From positions 1,364,001 to 1,428,000 of the forward strand of contig WJXW01000010.1 of the NCBI GenBank assembly GCA_015832175.1: a stretch of 64,000 bases of DNA, written 5' to 3'. Within the stretch, counting starts at the first letter, position 1. Each line of letters opens with the position of its first letter. Positions 61,701 to 64,000 of this stretch are shown one piece after another. This stretch comes from Paraphaeosphaeria minitans (taxonomy: Eukaryota > Ascomycota > Dothideomycetes > Pleosporales > Didymosphaeriaceae). The notes beneath the pieces were generated by a model, which was not told the DNA's origin, did not search any database, and worked only from the letters and a program-made list of their open reading frames with translations. The translations under genes were made by a program, and so were the position numbers.

Positions 61701-62676
61701 AGAGTTAGTAAATTGTCTTAATAATCTATTAAAAGTGGCGAATACCCCACTTATTTTATTAGAACTAGATTAGATTAAATGCTCCTAGACAAGCGCCAAA
61801 AATACCTTCCCTAGATTATCTAGCGTAATCTGATTCTATTCTAGCGTCTTATCCTAGATTAGCTGTTAGTTTATTAATTAGGCCTAATCTAGTGCTATAC
61901 GCGCGGTGATTACATCTAGAAAATCTTAGGTAGTAAGTAGTGTACTAATTTCGCTAATTAAGTAGGTCTTCGCTTTTTAATAGAAGAGCTGCCACTCTTT
62001 AAACTAGGTTTTAAGACTTTGTCTTGCCTACTTAGCCTTCTTAAGATAAGCGCGGTATAAAGCTTAAACATTATTCTATATAGCTCCTTTATTTAGTGCG
62101 AGATCTTCTTTTAAGAGTTAAATTAGGAACTAAAGCGTAGTTTAGCGTGTATTAACTAGAGTAATTATGGCAGGAGCAAGTAGATTAGGCGATACTATAG
62201 CATTTACCTAAGTCTAGAGATTCTGTATCTTAGTATAGTCTACTTACTAGTCTAAAACTGCTGCTCTATATTCTGCTATTTATAAAGGAAAGCTCTCTTT
62301 ATCTATTTTATACTTAGTAAGCTCTACTTTGTATAATTAAATACTTACTATAGAGGCTGTATCTGTAATTAGTAATAGTTTTTATAGGAGCGGAGGTTAT
62401 TCTAGCTTTATGTAATTAATTACTAGAGCGTTAATCGCCTTTAGGTTAATTTAGTTCTAGATTCCTTTCAAGTTTACTTAGAATTAAAGCTAGACAAACT
62501 AGTAGGGCTAACTAGCGCGATTAATAAGCTGTACTTCTACTATTTTAATAATTTTTATAATTAGAATAGAGGGATTATATCGTAGAGAGGTTCTAAATAG
62601 AGTGTTGTATAATAATTTGAGCGTTACTAAGTAGGCAGGGAGAATTATCCTACGTTCTAAGCGCTGGGCTTATAAC
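55749..62676 (-). mobile_element. Copia X copy D2, internal region (full length)
   Basis: The most complete copia X copy in the window; the whole element is 7318 bp. On the minus strand: 3' non-pol region (55749-57500), RNase H (about 57550-58000), RT (about 58250-59650, box near 58450 reading Tyr-Ile-Asn-Asn), integrase (about 60050-60950), Gag (about 61150-62350), leader, and primer-binding site in complement at 62661-62676 (GCGCTGGGCTTATAAC). RIP-type stops occur in every frame. 57940-58666 is identical to 42783-43509 of D1. Confidence 0.92.
62661..62676 (-). other. Copia X primer-binding site (half initiator tRNA-Met type)
   Basis: The 16 bp immediately downstream of the 5' LTR on the element strand are complementary to GCGCTGGGCTTATAAC. 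Allowing one RIP change this equals the anticodon arm of fungal initiator tRNA-Met, GCGCTGGGCTCATAAC, ending 3' of the CAU anticodon. Priming by a 5' half of initiator tRNA-Met is established for Drosophila copia. The same site is at 47505-47520 and 49582-49597. Confidence 0.75.
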
Positions 62677-62871
62677 TATTGTAGTAAAAAGGGCTTAAAC
62701 TATTATAGGATATTTAGGAGTAGAGTTATAAAGAATACAAAGAGCTTATTATAGGAAAGAATACTAAAAGGGCAGACTATATATAAAAGAAACAAGCCTC
62801 TTAGCAAGAATCCTGTGATCTGAATTAGTGGATCCAGAAAGAATCACGGAAGTGAGTGTTTTACTTTAATA
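62677..62871 (-). repeat. LTR-X, 5' LTR of copia D2
   Basis: 195 bp; the inner edge is RIP-mutated (TATTGTAG), while the outer edge keeps GGATCCAGAAAGAATCACGG. Followed by ATACC, the target duplication. Confidence 0.94.
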
Positions 62872-62988
62872 ATACCTTTACTAGAGATTAAATTTTAGAT
62901 TATATAATAAGTAGAAACAAAGTGCGCACATCTATAAAGAGTCGCATAATCTAGTTTAAGCTATTTTATAGAAAAGAAAGGAGATAGT
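62872..62988. repeat. 115-bp tandem unit, right copy
   Basis: Includes the ATACC target duplication and a second copy of the unit at 55436-55550, differing mostly by transitions. Confidence 0.8.
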
Positions 62989-63012
62989 AAGCATATTCAC
63001 AACCTTAAAAAA

Positions 63013-63118
63013 CACGTCGCACAATTAAACTAGCGATAACTAAACACAAACATGTTGCATAATTAAACTAGTAATAACTAAACGTAGACACGTCGCACAA
63101 CTAAGAAAGATAATAACA
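63013..63118. repeat. Three-copy 38-bp tandem repeat
   Basis: CGTCGCACAA / TGTTGCATAA / CGTCGCACAA cores occur at 63015, 63053 and 63091, with AATTAAACTAG...ATAACTAAAC between them. The middle copy differs by RIP-type transitions; the third diverges after its core. Confidence 0.8.
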
Positions 63119-63703
63119 ATATAGCCTTAAGACTAAAAGACTTCCTAGAGAAACTATAACCTAAAGACGTTGCGTAATAATTAATAGTACCTTCTTAGTA
63201 AAAAGACAAAGCAATATAGCTTTAATAAGTAGAGGAAGTAATAAACATTAAGGCTATTACCTTAAGAGGAGAGATCGCACAAAAGTACTAGATAGATAGA
63301 GTAGATCTATATAGCCACCTACCCCTTTCTCTAAAATAGCTAAACACTTATATAGTGTATATAATTGCGTAATATTACGCAAGTAGCCTTAAAGGTAAAG
63401 AGGTAATCTCTTCTTTTACTAAAGATTTTAATAACTAGAAAAAGAGAACTTTTAATAAAATTAGTTATATAGTAAGAAGAAAGCGTATTGCATTTTTTAT
63501 AAAAAAAGGCTTTGTCGCTACTAATTCTATAATAAAGGACACCTATATAAAGAAACTCTTTAAACTGTTACAGCTTAACTATAAGCTATAGACTCTTTAT
63601 ATAATAACACTATAACTATAACTTAAACTACTTTACATAATCCTAATAATATAACCTACACTATCTATAGGTAATATATATATATATAGAGCATAGCTAG
63701 GGC

Positions 63704-63727
63704 CTATCCTTATACGTATAAGGATAG
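63704..63727. repeat. Perfect 24-bp palindrome
   Basis: Arms CTATCCTTATAC and GTATAAGGATAG are perfectly complementary. It lies in otherwise unassigned sequence. Confidence 0.85.
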
Positions 63728-64000
63728 AGACACTATATATAGAGCTACACTAGTAGTAGTAGCCTAAAACCTAGACTACTTTTGCCTAACAAACTACATT
63801 GTACAAAGAGGCTAGACATTCCTAGTCTCCTTAATAACTAGGAGATTATGCTTATATCTAGCTAGACAAGATTATTCTCTTTTAGAAGGCTTAAAGTAAA
63901 GAGAATAACTACACTAGTAGACTATATAACATTTTAGTAGATAAGGTAAAAGTCTTTAGAGAACTATACTATAGGCTAGGTATACTATAAGACTAGTATA

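Larger units (their letters stand above)
62989..64000. other. Unidentified AT-rich sequence at window end
   Basis: TpA-rich like the rest, but not similar to any gypsy or copia copy in the window. It begins with a 38-bp tandem repeat and holds two perfect palindromes (63365-63382 and 63704-63727). A plus-strand frame from about 63480 is protein-like with RIP-type stops, yet I recognise no domain. It may be the end of an element that continues beyond the window. Confidence 0.5.

Noticed and set aside
1..64000. tRNA or rRNA genes
   Set aside because: No cloverleaf or rRNA-like segment was seen; the only tRNA-like bases are the copia primer-binding sites.

Overview
The window looks like a filamentous ascomycete (Pezizomycotina) AT-rich isochore: long TpA-dominated tracts that consist almost entirely of retrotransposon wreckage, around one island of ordinary base composition. 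In the AT-rich part CpA and TpG are scarce and TpA is abundant. Stops in recognisable reading frames sit where Gln (CAA/CAG) or Trp (TGG) codons would be, and Asp codons have become Asn. This is the footprint of repeat-induced point mutation (RIP, C to T on either strand, preferring CpA). No transposon protein here is intact. A Dothideomycete-like host is my guess from isochore structure and the look of the gene, not a demonstrated assignment.

Layout. 1-3427: 3' end of a chromodomain Ty3/gypsy element (family A) with its LTR, a second LTR family (B), and an unidentified relic. 3452-6327: the GC-balanced island with the only gene I support, a two-exon gene (4514-5909, +) for a predicted 411-residue protein with two separated Cys-x2-Cys pairs. 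6328-6967: a head-to-head pair of family A LTR pieces, a tandem repeat and a solo copia LTR. 6968-14537: a 5'-truncated Ty3/gypsy element (family C/B) with protease, RT, RNase H and integrase relics, polypurine tract and 3' LTR. 14538-22993: two minus-strand family A copies. 22994-25800: a truncated Ty1/copia element (family X). 25801-53212: a plus-strand family A element split by a four-level nest: gypsy A contains copia X (D4), which contains gypsy G, which contains copia X (D1). 53213-55107: minus-strand gypsy A fragment. 55554-62871: a full-length copia X (D2) inserted between two tandem 115-bp units. 62872-64000: unidentified AT-rich sequence with short tandem repeats and palindromes.

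The nest is supported by matching 5-bp target duplications (ATATA, CTGTA, GATTT, ATACC) and by an 8-bp duplication for a small non-autonomous element. Points most worth following up are: a 727-bp block identical between two otherwise RIP-diverged copia copies (probable gene conversion after RIP); a reproducible pattern in which the outer edge of each LTR escapes RIP while the inner copy of the same bases is mutated; opposite-strand reading frames with Cys clusters in the 3' region of two gypsy families; and a copia primer site complementary to the anticodon arm of initiator tRNA-Met. I found no tRNA, rRNA, CRISPR or bacterial-type feature.
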